Shown piece after piece: positions 11,293 through 19,012 of a stretch of DNA of 37,604 nt. The DNA is taken from contig SBGG01000109.1 in NCBI GenBank assembly GCA_006226685.1, positions 1 through 37,604 on the forward strand. The letters run 5' to 3'. This stretch comes from Sphingomonadales bacterium (GTDB taxonomy: Bacteria > Pseudomonadota > Alphaproteobacteria > Sphingomonadales > Sphingomonadaceae). The number at the start of each line of letters is the position of its first letter. Position 1 is the stretch's first letter. Made by a program: the position numbers and the translations under genes. The notes under the pieces are model-generated. The model saw only the letters and a program-made list of their open reading frames with translations. It had not been told where the DNA came from and did not search any database.

Positions 11293-11949
11293 TCAATCCG
11301 AGCATTGCCGCTCGGTGAGGCGTTCAATCTCATCGTGCAACGCCTGAATCGACGAGATCAGCCGACCGCGATCCCCCCGCAATTCATCCAGTTCGGCCCG
11401 CGCTTCGCCCAGTTCCATCGCGCGCCGCGCTATCCGCGCATCCAGCGTCTCATTATGACGGGCCATATCCTCCAGGTCGCGCATACGGCGCACCATATGA
11501 CGGATACGCAGATCCACGATGTCGAAATCGAAAGGCTTGGCGATCACGTCATCCGCGCCCCCCTCCAGCGAACGCTTCGCATTGTGGCTGTCGTTCCGCC
11601 GGGCGATCGAAAAGATCGCAGCTCCACCCAGCAGGCCGGAAATGCGCATCTTCCTGATCGTTTCGACACCGCTGATCACCTCCAGCCCGATGTCCACAAG
11701 GATCGCGTCGAAACGATGCGCCGGCAACAAGGCCAGGGCGACCATGCCATCCTCGGCAAGCCGCACATCATATTTCATGTGGGAAAAACGCCGCGCCATC
11801 GCCTCGCGGGCACCGGCATCCTCATCCACCACAAGCAGGCTGAGGCGTTGTCCTTCGTCACCGGCGGTCACCCGGTTCTCGCCGGACAGATCGAAACCGG
11901 ACAGGCCGCCCCCCAGCCCGGAAAGCCCACTGAAATGGAAACGCTGCAT
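11293..11949 (-). CDS. Response regulator: receiver plus C-terminal coiled coil
   Basis: A 218-residue receiver-domain protein. Residues 38-155 form the REC domain with the acidic pocket Asp42/Glu43 (VVDEDAG), phospho-acceptor Asp86 (ILVDIG) and conserved Lys138 (IAKPFD), so phosphorylation looks possible. The first 35 residues are Gly/Ser-rich (GLSGLGGGLSGF) and probably flexible. After the REC domain there is no DNA-binding domain; instead a charged heptad-like helix (RIARRAMELGEARAELDEL) suggests a dimerising coiled coil or a partner interface. The start at 11949 has AGAGGG seven bases upstream, better than a TTG at 11997. No histidine kinase is adjacent, so its partner is unknown. Confidence 0.85.
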   Translation of the reverse strand: MQRFHFSGLSGLGGGLSGFDLSGENRVTAGDEGQRLSLLVVDEDAGAREAMARRFSHMKYDVRLAEDGMVALALLPAHRFDAILVDIGLEVISGVETIRKMRISGLLGGAAIFSIARRNDSHNAKRSLEGGADDVIAKPFDFDIVDLRIRHMVRRMRDLEDMARHNETLDARIARRAMELGEARAELDELRGDRGRLISSIQALHDEIERLTERQCSD

Positions 11950-12057
11950 CGCGCGACCCTCTTTTGCCAAGCCGCAAGGCCCCAAGGATACACGCAAGGT
12001 AAAGGAATTACGTCACCAGAGGGTTAACGCCCACTCCGACAGCGACCGGCAGAGGCG

Positions 12058-12519
12058 TCACGCATCCGATGGCACAGCCGAAGGCAGGTTGGGGTACGCG
12101 CTGTTCTGTTCCATGATCACGCGCATCTGGCCATCGATCACATTTTTCCCTTTCGGCCCCTTCATCACCATCACCGTGTCGCAGGTGGCGACGCAACTTC
12201 CCTGCTGAAAAGCGGCGGATACGATCGTCCAGCTGCTGTTGCCGATATGGCCGATGCCGCTGCACACGACGAGATCATAAGGGAAATGCGCTTCCTCAAT
12301 ATATTTGAGGTCAACCGCCGCCACCATCCAGCGCACGCCCTGATCGGCCGGGTGTCGCCCGAAAATGCGATGAAAGTGGACCCGGGCCGTTTCGAAGATG
12401 CCGGACATCGCGACATTATTGATATGCCCAAGGGAATCCAGATCCTGAAACCGGGACTGTATCACCATTGAGACGGGATAATTATCTGCGTCCAGACGCC
12501 ACGGTTCTGCTCTTGCCAT
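12058..12519 (-). CDS. Hotdog-fold acyl-CoA thioesterase (4HBT-like)
   Basis: A 153-residue hotdog protein of the 4-hydroxybenzoyl-CoA thioesterase/YbgC type, which hydrolyses acyl-CoA thioesters in the cytoplasm. The signature is RFQDLDSLGHINNVAM (residues 23-38), where the Asp and the GHINN turn form the active-site region, followed by a long helix with FETARVHFH. The substrate cannot be assigned. The ATG at 12519 has AAGG eight bases upstream. It is divergent from the lactonase gene and convergent with nothing; it lies 108 bp upstream of the response-regulator gene on the same strand. Confidence 0.87.
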   Translation of the reverse strand: MARAEPWRLDADNYPVSMVIQSRFQDLDSLGHINNVAMSGIFETARVHFHRIFGRHPADQGVRWMVAAVDLKYIEEAHFPYDLVVCSGIGHIGNSSWTIVSAAFQQGSCVATCDTVMVMKGPKGKNVIDGQMRVIMEQNSAYPNLPSAVPSDA

Positions 12520-12608
12520 GAAAGATACCTTGTTCTTTATCCTTATACGCGGCTAGTCTGCGCCCGGTCACTCCCCACTCATTGCCATGCTACCGTCTGG
12601 GCGGATAT

Positions 12609-13487
12609 ATGACAATAGTAACCATAGCATTGAAGGCCGATGCCGCGCTGGGCGAATGCCCCCGCTGGCAGGCGGCGGAACGCAGGCTCTATTGGGTCGA
12701 TATTGCCCGGAGCGAACTTCACCGGCTCGATCCCGCCACCGGAAGAAACGAAACGCGCCGGTTCGATGCGCCGGTCGGCTGCTTCGCCTTTACCGGGGAC
12801 AGCGGCCTGTTGCTGGGGATGAAAGACGGTTTCGCCCTATTGCGCCACTGGGATGGGGAACCCGAACCGTTCGGCGATCCGATATTGGCCGGGCGCCCCG
12901 CCCTGCGCATGAATGATGGCCGCGCCGACAGCCATGGCCGTTTCTGGGCGGGCAGCGTCAACATGGAGAAGAGCGCACAGGACGCCGCGCTCTACCGGCT
13001 CGACCGGGATGGGTCGGTGACGCTGATCGAGGACGGAATGCTGACCTGCAATGGTGCCGCCTTCGATGCGGGCGACCGCCATTTCCACCATGCCGACACC
13101 CCCAGCCACATGGTGCGCCGCTATGATGTCGATCCGGACACGGGCACCCTTTCCAACCGAACCATATTTCATCGCTTCCCGAACGGCGAGGGCCGCCCGG
13201 ACGGCGGCTCCTTCGATGCGGAAGGATATTATTGGTCGGCCCTGTTCGACGGCGGCCGCGTCGTCCGCCTCTCGCCGGGAGGAGACATCGTGCAGAGCGT
13301 CCCCCTGCCGGTAAGCCGCCCGACCATGATCGCCTTTGGCGGCGAGGATTTGTGTACTGCCTTCGTTACCAGCGCCCGCACCGGACTGGACGAGAAGGAG
13401 CTGGCGCTGCAACCACTGGCCGGATCGATCCTGTCTTTCCCGGTCGATGTGCCGGGCCTTCCTGAACAGCCCTTTCGCCCCGCCTGA
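12609..13487 (+). CDS. SMP-30/gluconolactonase family protein
   Basis: A 292-residue six-bladed beta-propeller of the SMP-30/regucalcin/gluconolactonase family, which opens sugar lactones using one divalent metal. The expected ligands are present: Glu16 in LGECPRW, Asn102 in RMNDG, Asn148 in CNGAAF and Asp198 in RPDGG, spaced much as in human SMP-30 (Glu18, Asn103, Asn154, Asp204). The substrate may be a gluconate-, xylono- or arabinolactone. I chose the ATG at 12609 because the longer reading begins at a TTG and adds nine residues unlike the family. No sugar dehydrogenase gene lies nearby, so pathway context is missing. It is transcribed toward ispG with a 115-bp gap. Confidence 0.88.
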   Translation: MTIVTIALKADAALGECPRWQAAERRLYWVDIARSELHRLDPATGRNETRRFDAPVGCFAFTGDSGLLLGMKDGFALLRHWDGEPEPFGDPILAGRPALRMNDGRADSHGRFWAGSVNMEKSAQDAALYRLDRDGSVTLIEDGMLTCNGAAFDAGDRHFHHADTPSHMVRRYDVDPDTGTLSNRTIFHRFPNGEGRPDGGSFDAEGYYWSALFDGGRVVRLSPGGDIVQSVPLPVSRPTMIAFGGEDLCTAFVTSARTGLDEKELALQPLAGSILSFPVDVPGLPEQPFRPA

Positions 13488-13602
13488 CAGGCCCACCGAC
13501 AGGAAAGACAGGCTTGCGCTTCTAACCCGGGCCACAAGGCGCTATAGGGCTGGCAATCGAAACGACACTTCACCCGAAAAGACGAGCCGACGGCGAACCA
13601 TC

Positions 13603-14748
13603 ATGTCAGACCATAATCCCGGCCTCCGCCCCTGGCGCGACATAGCGCGCCGCAAATGCCGCCAGATCATGGTCGGCTCCGTGCCCGTGGGCGGCGACGC
13701 GCCGATCACCGTGCAGACGATGACCAACACGCTGACCAGCGACGCAAAGGCGACAATCGACCAGATCCGCCGGTGTGAGGAGGCGGGCGCTGATCTCATC
13801 CGCGTTTCCTGCCCGGACGAAGAATCGACCGCAGCGCTGAAAGAAATCGTGCGCGCGGCGCGGGTGCCGATCATCGCCGACATCCATTTCCATTATAAGC
13901 GCGCATTGGAAGCCGCCGATGCGGGCGCGGCCTGCCTGCGCATCAACCCCGGCAATATCGGCAGCGCCGCCCGCGTGAAGGAAGTGGTCGACGCGGCCAA
14001 GGCCAATGGCTGCTCGATCCGCATCGGCGTCAATGCGGGCAGTCTCGAAAAGGACCTGCTCGAAAAATATGGCGAACCCTGCCCCGAGGCGCTGATCGAA
14101 AGCGCGCTCGACCATATCAGGCTGCTGCAGGATCAGGATTTCCACGACTATAAGGTCGCGGTGAAGGCCAGCGACGTGTTCCTCGCCGTCGCCGCCTATA
14201 TGGGGCTGGCCGAGGCGGTCGATTGCCCGCTGCACCTCGGCATCACCGAAGCAGGCGGTCTGCGCGGCGGCACGGTCAAGAGCGCGATCGGCATCGGCAA
14301 TCTGCTTTGGGCCGGAATCGGCGACACTATCCGCGTATCCCTCTCCGCCGAACCGGAAGAGGAAGTGCGCGTCGGTTATGAGATATTGAAATCGCTGGGC
14401 CTGCGCACACGCGGCGTGCGCGTCGTTTCCTGCCCCAGTTGCGCGCGACAGGGTTTCGACGTGATCCGCACCGTGCAGATGCTGGAGGAACGGCTCCAGC
14501 ATATCCGCACGCCGCTTTCCCTCTCGGTACTCGGCTGCGTCGTCAACGGGCCGGGCGAGGCGCGGGAAACCGATATCGGCATTACCGGCGGCGGCAACGG
14601 CAAGCATATGGTGTATCTCTCGGGCGTTACCGATCATCATGTGCAGGATAGCGACATGGTCGATCATATCGTCCGGCTCGTCGAAGCGAAGGCGGCCGAG
14701 ATCGAGGCAAATGAACAGGCGGATGCGGACACCGAAGCCGCCGGGTGA
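13603..14748 (+). CDS. ispG: 4-hydroxy-3-methylbut-2-enyl diphosphate synthase IspG
   Basis: IspG (GcpE) carries out the penultimate step of the MEP isoprenoid pathway, converting MEcPP to HMBPP with a [4Fe-4S] cluster. The cluster ligands are Cys277 and Cys280 ([11 protein letters not shown]), Cys312 and Glu319 ([10 protein letters not shown]), each exactly seven residues later than in the E. coli enzyme. The N-terminal TIM barrel shows [18 protein letters not shown] and RINPGNIG. The 381-residue length is that of the short bacterial form, without the plant insert. The ATG at 13603 starts the recognisable domain; no strong ribosome-binding site precedes it. The last 15 residues are an acidic tail. 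Confidence 0.97.
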   Translation: MSDHNPGLRPWRDIARRKCRQIMVGSVPVGGDAPITVQTMTNTLTSDAKATIDQIRRCEEAGADLIRVSCPDEESTAALKEIVRAARVPIIADIHFHYKRALEAADAGAACLRINPGNIGSAARVKEVVDAAKANGCSIRIGVNAGSLEKDLLEKYGEPCPEALIESALDHIRLLQDQDFHDYKVAVKASDVFLAVAAYMGLAEAVDCPLHLGITEAGGLRGGTVKSAIGIGNLLWAGIGDTIRVSLSAEPEEEVRVGYEILKSLGLRTRGVRVVSCPSCARQGFDVIRTVQMLEERLQHIRTPLSLSVLGCVVNGPGEARETDIGITGGGNGKHMVYLSGVTDHHVQDSDMVDHIVRLVEAKAAEIEANEQADADTEAAG

Positions 14749-14865
14749 TCCGGGCCGGGAACGAGCGCGACACATTCCGGAAAGCGCCCGCCCGGCGCAC
14801 TGAAAATAATGCCACCTCATATGAACGCCACGTCGGTGACGATATGGTCGCCATTTGGGCGCCTT

Positions 14866-14896
14866 AACGGCGCCAGTAATGGGTTCTGCCCCTAAG
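14866..14896. repeat. Intergenic palindromic repeat, copy B
   Basis: Lies between the convergent ends of ispG and the LuxR-type gene, and matches copy A at 26 of 31 bases. Flanking bases allow CGGCG (14868-14872) to pair with CGCCG (14898-14902), the equivalent of the outer stem of copy A. The surrounding 14749-14970 holds nothing else I can support. Confidence 0.5.
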
Positions 14897-14970
14897 GCCG
14901 CCGGAGCATGATAGTGCGGCAGGAACGCAGTTCACACCATCCGGCAGGGAAATGCCCCGGCACCCCGCCA

Positions 14971-15849
14971 TCAGATGAAACCAGCGGCGAAAGCAACCCT
15001 CAGGGTTTCCGACAGCGAATGGGTACCCAGCTTCTCCATCAGATGAGCGCGGTATATTTCGACGGTCCGCGGGCTTATGGCAAGATCGAGCGCAATCATC
15101 TTGTTCGACTTGCCGTGCATCAGGCCGTGCAGCACATCCTGTTCCCGCGCGGTCAGCCGATCGATCTGCTGCCGCGCCTCGACCAGCGCGGCATTATTAT
15201 GAGCCGCCTGCTTCACAAGATCGAGCGCCTCGTCAATCGAAGACACTATCTCCGTTTCTTCGCAAGGATAGAGCAGGCAATCAGTCGCGCCCGCTTTCAT
15301 CGCCTCTATCGCAACTCGCATATCGCGCTGGACCGCCAGCAGGATACAGGCAAAGCGCCGATTCCGGCTGACATCCCGAATGAAAGGAACAAAGGACAGC
15401 GGATTCCCATGCCCATCCGGGCGTTCAGTCTCCTGATCGAAGAAGATGACGCACCCTTCGTCAAGCCGCTCAATTTCAGCCAGAAAGGCCCCTCGGTCGC
15501 GATAGCTTCTGGTGACCATGTCGGGTCGACCACTGATCATCCGGTGCACGGCGGCACGACGGCTATCGTCACTGTCGATTACATAGCTGTAGACGAGACC
15601 GGACGATGGGGGCCTTTCAACCGGGCTGTCACGATCATCGGCGGGAAAATCCCCGCCACCCCTTTCATTCCAGAACTCCCCCGAATTCACACCATCATCA
15701 AGAAAGACGGCATGACCTCTTCGCCTTTTTTTCCTTATGGGCGGTCCGATTTTTCCTTCTGATCTCACATAGCCATTTATTTTATGCATCAAATACTGAC
15801 CATGTATCTCCCTTATTGCTCTTTCCCTCACGGCCTCCTCCGTGTTCAT
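14971..15849 (-). CDS. LuxR/FixJ-type regulator with degenerate receiver
   Basis: A 292-residue DNA-binding regulator. Residues 231-287 form a LuxR-type helix-turn-helix (LTAREQDVLHGLMHGKS...ISPRTVEIYRAHLMEKLG). Residues 85-215 look like a receiver domain with Asp92/94/95 and Asp138 (FFDQE), but the usual phospho-switch Lys is replaced: the LLYPC segment has Tyr194 where KP is expected. Residues 1-80 form a basic, low-complexity extension (RKKRRRG) not usual in FixJ. The receiver may therefore be phosphorylation-independent. The start is uncertain: ATG 15849, GTG 15852 and ATG 15789 are all possible and none has a good ribosome-binding site. It lies downstream of a very AT-rich region with a long dyad. 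Confidence 0.8.
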   Translation of the reverse strand: MNTEEAVRERAIREIHGQYLMHKINGYVRSEGKIGPPIRKKRRRGHAVFLDDGVNSGEFWNERGGGDFPADDRDSPVERPPSSGLVYSYVIDSDDSRRAAVHRMISGRPDMVTRSYRDRGAFLAEIERLDEGCVIFFDQETERPDGHGNPLSFVPFIRDVSRNRRFACILLAVQRDMRVAIEAMKAGATDCLLYPCEETEIVSSIDEALDLVKQAAHNNAALVEARQQIDRLTAREQDVLHGLMHGKSNKMIALDLAISPRTVEIYRAHLMEKLGTHSLSETLRVAFAAGFI

Positions 15850-16259
15850 CACATATTGGCTATCATGTTATACTTGATCTTTCCAATTAAAATTCTAAAC
15901 GTCTAAATTATCTTATGATATTATCAATATCTTGTCCATTTTAGAGGTATATTTCATCCGATCTGCACTATTAATGACTGATATATACAATTTTCATCTT
16001 GTATATTTTGGTCATTCAGCACCAACACCCTTCTTATCGTCCGCTTGACTTCCGTCAGACAGTCCGAATAATCGACGCAGAATGCGCCCCACCCGATCGC
16101 CAGGCCCGGCGGGCGTTGATCGGGGTCAGGACCTTAGGCATATCCCGGCAAGAACGGGCTACGACATCAGATATCGCCCGTATCGGCGAACCACCTCAAA
16201 GCAGAAGCGTTCCCATATTTGACGGCCCATGTTGATCCATCGGCAGGGAGGACTTCTCG
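15850..16259. other. AT-rich intergenic region upstream of the LuxR-type gene
   Basis: A 410-bp stretch without a convincing gene. Positions 15901-16020 have only 33 G/C bases in 120, in sharp contrast with the GC-rich genes around it. It holds a 44-bp dyad (15973-16016, listed separately) and, at 16122-16138, a degenerate GGGTCAGG-type repeat. A 78-codon plus-strand frame from 15999 has no ribosome-binding site, covers both the AT-rich and the GC-rich part, and resembles nothing I know. The region most likely carries the regulator's promoter; several TATAAT-like boxes exist and I cannot choose among them. Confidence 0.6.
15973..16016. promoter_or_regulatory. 44-bp dyad, possible operator of the LuxR-type gene
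   Basis: Inner arms ATATACAA (15983-15990) and TTGTATAT (15999-16006) are perfect and enclose TTTTCATC. Outer arms AATGAC (15973-15978) and GTCATT (16011-16016) are also perfect, and both are separated from the inner arms by four unpaired bases. The symmetric layout about 125 bp upstream of the regulator start fits an operator, perhaps for autoregulation. A transcribed hairpin is the alternative. Confidence 0.5.
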
Positions 16260-16859
16260 CTATTCCTGCGGCACCGCATACCGGTTCGCGCGGACCAGAT
16301 CCTCCGGCGTGTCGATATCCAGCAAAATGGCAGGCGTCGATACGGCCAGCAATTCGACATAATAGTGCCCGGAGGCCAGCATCGCCGCCGCACCACGATC
16401 CCCCTCGAGTCCCGCCAGCTCCCCGAAACAACGGGCACTGAACAGGACCGGATGACCTCGCCGCCCTTCGAAAGCCGGCGCGAGTATATCCGGGGCCGGC
16501 ATCCGGTCGAACCGGTAGCGCAATTCCTCGAAAACCGCGCTATCGATGAAAGGCATATCGCCGGGCAGGATGAACACGCCGTCGCAAGGGGCCAGCGCGG
16601 TCACTCCCGCAGCGATCGACGTTCCCATCCCTTCCCGGTAGCGGTCATTGGTAACCATTGTCACGACAGTATCGCCGATCAGCGAGGCCAGCGAACTTGC
16701 CGGAGCGGTCACCAACAGGGTCTGGCACAGGCCAAGCGACTGTACCGTGTCGATGACATGACGGATCAGCGGCTTGCCGTGCAGGGGCACGGTCAGCTTG
16801 TCCTCCACCCCGAAACGAGTCGAAGAACCCGACGCCAGAATGATCGCGCTTAACTTCAC
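16260..16859 (-). CDS. MobA/MocA-like nucleotidyltransferase
   Basis: A 199-residue NTP-transferase domain protein of the MobA-like group, which includes molybdenum-cofactor cytidylyltransferase MocA. The N-terminal nucleotide loop LASGSSTRFG (residues 9-17) is close to the canonical LAAGxSxRxG, with Ser in place of the second Ala. Lys21 follows, the metal-binding Asp101 lies in LPGDMPFI, and RRGHPVLF is the usual substrate loop. A molybdopterin-related role is likely but not certain, because no molybdoenzyme or XdhC gene is in the window. The start is a GTG at 16859 with AGGG eight bases upstream. It lies 27 bp after the host-attachment-family gene, probably in one transcript. Confidence 0.87.
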   Translation of the reverse strand: MKLSAIILASGSSTRFGVEDKLTVPLHGKPLIRHVIDTVQSLGLCQTLLVTAPASSLASLIGDTVVTMVTNDRYREGMGTSIAAGVTALAPCDGVFILPGDMPFIDSAVFEELRYRFDRMPAPDILAPAFEGRRGHPVLFSARCFGELAGLEGDRGAAAMLASGHYYVELLAVSTPAILLDIDTPEDLVRANRYAVPQE

Positions 16860-16886
16860 GTCCGATGCCCTAAATGCTCCGGGCGA

Positions 16887-17330
16887 TCACCCGCTATGGG
16901 CGGCGATCGCCGCGACTATATCATCCGTGACATGCCGGACCAGATCCTTGTCGATCTCGGCCAGCAGGCGATCCCCGACCGCCGCGTCATAATGTTTACG
17001 CAACTCGCCCAGCAGGCGCGGCGGGGCGATGATAACGATGCCGCCCTTTTCTTCCGCCGCCACCGCCTGCAATCGCGCGGCGGCCTCGGCGGCGAAACGA
17101 TCCTCGGCCTGCTGATGCCAGTCGGTCTCCCCATATCCGCTGCGCCGGTCGCTACCGCTGGAAAAAGTCCGCCCGGGCGTATCCGTTCCCCGTTCGGCGG
17201 AGGAGAGCGACTCTATTTCCTGATGAGCCAGCGTGGTGAGGACAGGGTATTTTTCATCGCCGTCATTGCGGAACAGCAGCATTTTTGCGCCGTCAATCGC
17301 CATAACCAGCGTTCCATTGGCAATATGCAT
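16887..17330 (-). CDS. Host attachment family protein
   Basis: A 147-residue protein that I read as the Host_attach family (named for proteins required for attachment of bacteria to host cells in Agrobacterium-like bacteria; the fold resembles release-factor-like domains). Visible features are the N-terminal strand with NGTLVMAIDGAKMLLFRN, a middle segment rich in Ser/Gly/Arg (SSGSDRRSGYGETDWHQQAEDRFA), the strand GGIVIIAPPRLLGELR and the conserved end DLVRHVTDDIVAAI. The molecular function is not known; the name should not be taken as evidence of a host. ATG 17330 has AAGGA seven bases upstream, better than a GTG at 17351. It precedes the nucleotidyltransferase gene. Confidence 0.8.
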   Translation of the reverse strand: MHIANGTLVMAIDGAKMLLFRNDGDEKYPVLTTLAHQEIESLSSAERGTDTPGRTFSSGSDRRSGYGETDWHQQAEDRFAAEAAARLQAVAAEEKGGIVIIAPPRLLGELRKHYDAAVGDRLLAEIDKDLVRHVTDDIVAAIAAHSG

Positions 17331-17444
17331 AGACAGGTCCTTTCCAGACACGCTCCACCCGTGCCGCTATAGTGGACCCTGATGCCGAACTCGACAAGCC
17401 CGTAGCGATATAGGAAAAGGCTACCGGCAACCAACCCTGATCGG

Positions 17445-17657
17445 TCAATGATCTTCAAGGACGTGTTTCAAGGCCGCGATATCGCCATCCGTGACCGGCT
17501 GCCCGGTGACATCGGTACCGACGGTGGCCTCGTTGCCATCATCACCTCCACTGGTATCAACCCCGACGAAATCCACCGCCATCCACAGGACCAGCGCCGC
17601 CCAGAGCAGCGCCATCCAGCGGCTTTTGAAAATCGACGAGAGTCGCGGGCCGAACAT
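17445..17657 (-). CDS. Small single-pass membrane protein, unknown function
   Basis: A 70-residue protein with one membrane segment (about residues 14-33, containing WMALLWAALVLWMAVDFVG) after a short basic N-terminus (RLSSIFKSRW), then an Asp/Gly/Thr-rich tail. The positive-inside pattern suggests a cytoplasmic N-terminus and a periplasmic tail. I do not recognise a named family, although the MFGPRLSS start reminds me of small conserved sphingomonad proteins; that is an impression only. It lies between the MFS gene and the host-attachment-family gene on the same strand. No good ribosome-binding site precedes the ATG, so it could be weakly expressed or coupled. Confidence 0.6.
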   Translation of the reverse strand: MFGPRLSSIFKSRWMALLWAALVLWMAVDFVGVDTSGGDDGNEATVGTDVTGQPVTDGDIAALKHVLEDH

Positions 17658-17717
17658 AGGCCGGGATCATAAGCGCCGATGGTAAATAAAGGGTCCATAC
17701 GGACCGGCCAATGTCCG

Positions 17718-19010
17718 TTATTCCCCTTCCCAATCCCGCGGCAGGAACCGGGCTGCGGCCAGCAGCAGAGCCGCCGCCGCGACATAGAAAGAAGTCCCCC
17801 ACAATATCGCATGGCGCAGCGATTCCTCGCCATGCTCGGCTTTCAGATAATCGGATAGCCAGCCTATGGCCGGGGTGCCAATGCCGATACCGATCAGATT
17901 GTTGATGAAAAGGAAAATCGCCGACGCTGTGGTCCGCATCGACGCGGGTACCAGCCCCTGAATCGCCGCGATCACCGGACCGAGCCAGACGAGGCCAAGC
18001 GCGGTCGGCACCAGCAACAGCGCAATCGCCGTCAATATGGTCTGCGCGCCGATCCCGGCCGCGTAGAAAGGGATGGTAGCGATGAAGGCAATAGCGGGCA
18101 CCAGCGCATAGACGGCGCGGCTACGTTTCCCCATACCATCGGCCAGCCGTCCGCCAAGCCATATCCCGGCAATCCCTCCGACCAGCAGGATCGCGCCATA
18201 ATGGAGCGAGGCCGATAGCAACGAAATGCCGAAACTGCGCACGAGGAAGCTGGGCAGCCAGAAAAACAGGCCATAACCCATCATCGACGAACAGGAAGCC
18301 CCGACCGATAACAGCCAGAAGCTGGGCTTGCGCATGATGGTGGCCAACACCGCGCCGATGCCGACACTATCGGCTTCGGACGCGGCGGGCCGCGACGGGC
18401 GGGGGTCGCGAACCACCCGGCGGAACAGGGGCGCCAGCAAAATGCCGGCCAGGCCCACGATGAAGAAGGCATATCGCCAGTCGATCAGGGTCGCGATCAG
18501 GCCGCCAAACACGATACCGCTGGCGCTGCCGATCGGGATGCCGAAGGAATAGACGGCGAGCGCACGCGCGCGTTGCTCTGCCGGGAAGATATCGGAAATC
18601 AGGGAATAGGCCGGGGCAACGCCGCCTGCCTCACCCACGCCCACGCCCAACCGGGCGAGAAAGAGCTGAACGAAATTCTGGGCGAGGCCGCACATGGCGG
18701 TCATCAGGCTCCACAGCGCCAGCGACACGGCCATGATGAGGCCGCGATCCTTTCGGTCGGCGAGACGCGCGATCGGAATGCCCAGCCCACTGTAGAACAG
18801 AGCAAAGGCCAGCCCCCCCATCAGGCCGAGCTGGCCATCCGAAAGGCCGAGATCGGCCTTTATCGGAACCGCCAATATGCCGATAATCTGGCGATCGATG
18901 AAATTGAGCGTGTAGGCGATGAGCAACATCGCCATCATCACACCGGCGCGGGCGGGCCGTCCCCCTTCAAGGCCCGACAGCAAATGGGGGGACGACCCGG
19001 CTCCGCTCAT
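17718..19010 (-). CDS. Spinster-type MFS transporter
   Basis: A 430-residue major facilitator superfamily permease with about twelve membrane segments and no signal peptide. The N-terminal LLIAYTLNFIDRQIIGILAVPIKADLGLSD region and the loop with RLADRKDRG match the spinster-like MFS group often found beside TonB receptors in sphingomonads. It should move a small organic compound across the inner membrane, in or out; direction and substrate are not visible. Its ATG follows the receptor's stop codon by two bases, so translation is very probably coupled. It is the last gene of the hydrolase-receptor-transporter operon. Confidence 0.88.
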   Translation of the reverse strand: MSGAGSSPHLLSGLEGGRPARAGVMMAMLLIAYTLNFIDRQIIGILAVPIKADLGLSDGQLGLMGGLAFALFYSGLGIPIARLADRKDRGLIMAVSLALWSLMTAMCGLAQNFVQLFLARLGVGVGEAGGVAPAYSLISDIFPAEQRARALAVYSFGIPIGSASGIVFGGLIATLIDWRYAFFIVGLAGILLAPLFRRVVRDPRPSRPAASEADSVGIGAVLATIMRKPSFWLLSVGASCSSMMGYGLFFWLPSFLVRSFGISLLSASLHYGAILLVGGIAGIWLGGRLADGMGKRSRAVYALVPAIAFIATIPFYAAGIGAQTILTAIALLLVPTALGLVWLGPVIAAIQGLVPASMRTTASAIFLFINNLIGIGIGTPAIGWLSDYLKAEHGEESLRHAILWGTSFYVAAAALLLAAARFLPRDWEGE

Positions 19011-19012
19011 GG

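Noticed and set aside
11298..11315. CCGAGC/GCTCGG hairpin as a terminator for the DUF2721 gene
   Set aside because: It lies inside the coding end of the response-regulator gene and has no T-run, so it is probably coding coincidence.
15999..16235. 78-codon plus-strand frame in the AT-rich gap
   Set aside because: It starts inside the dyad at a weak context, has no ribosome-binding site, and crosses an abrupt base-composition change; it resembles no family that I know.
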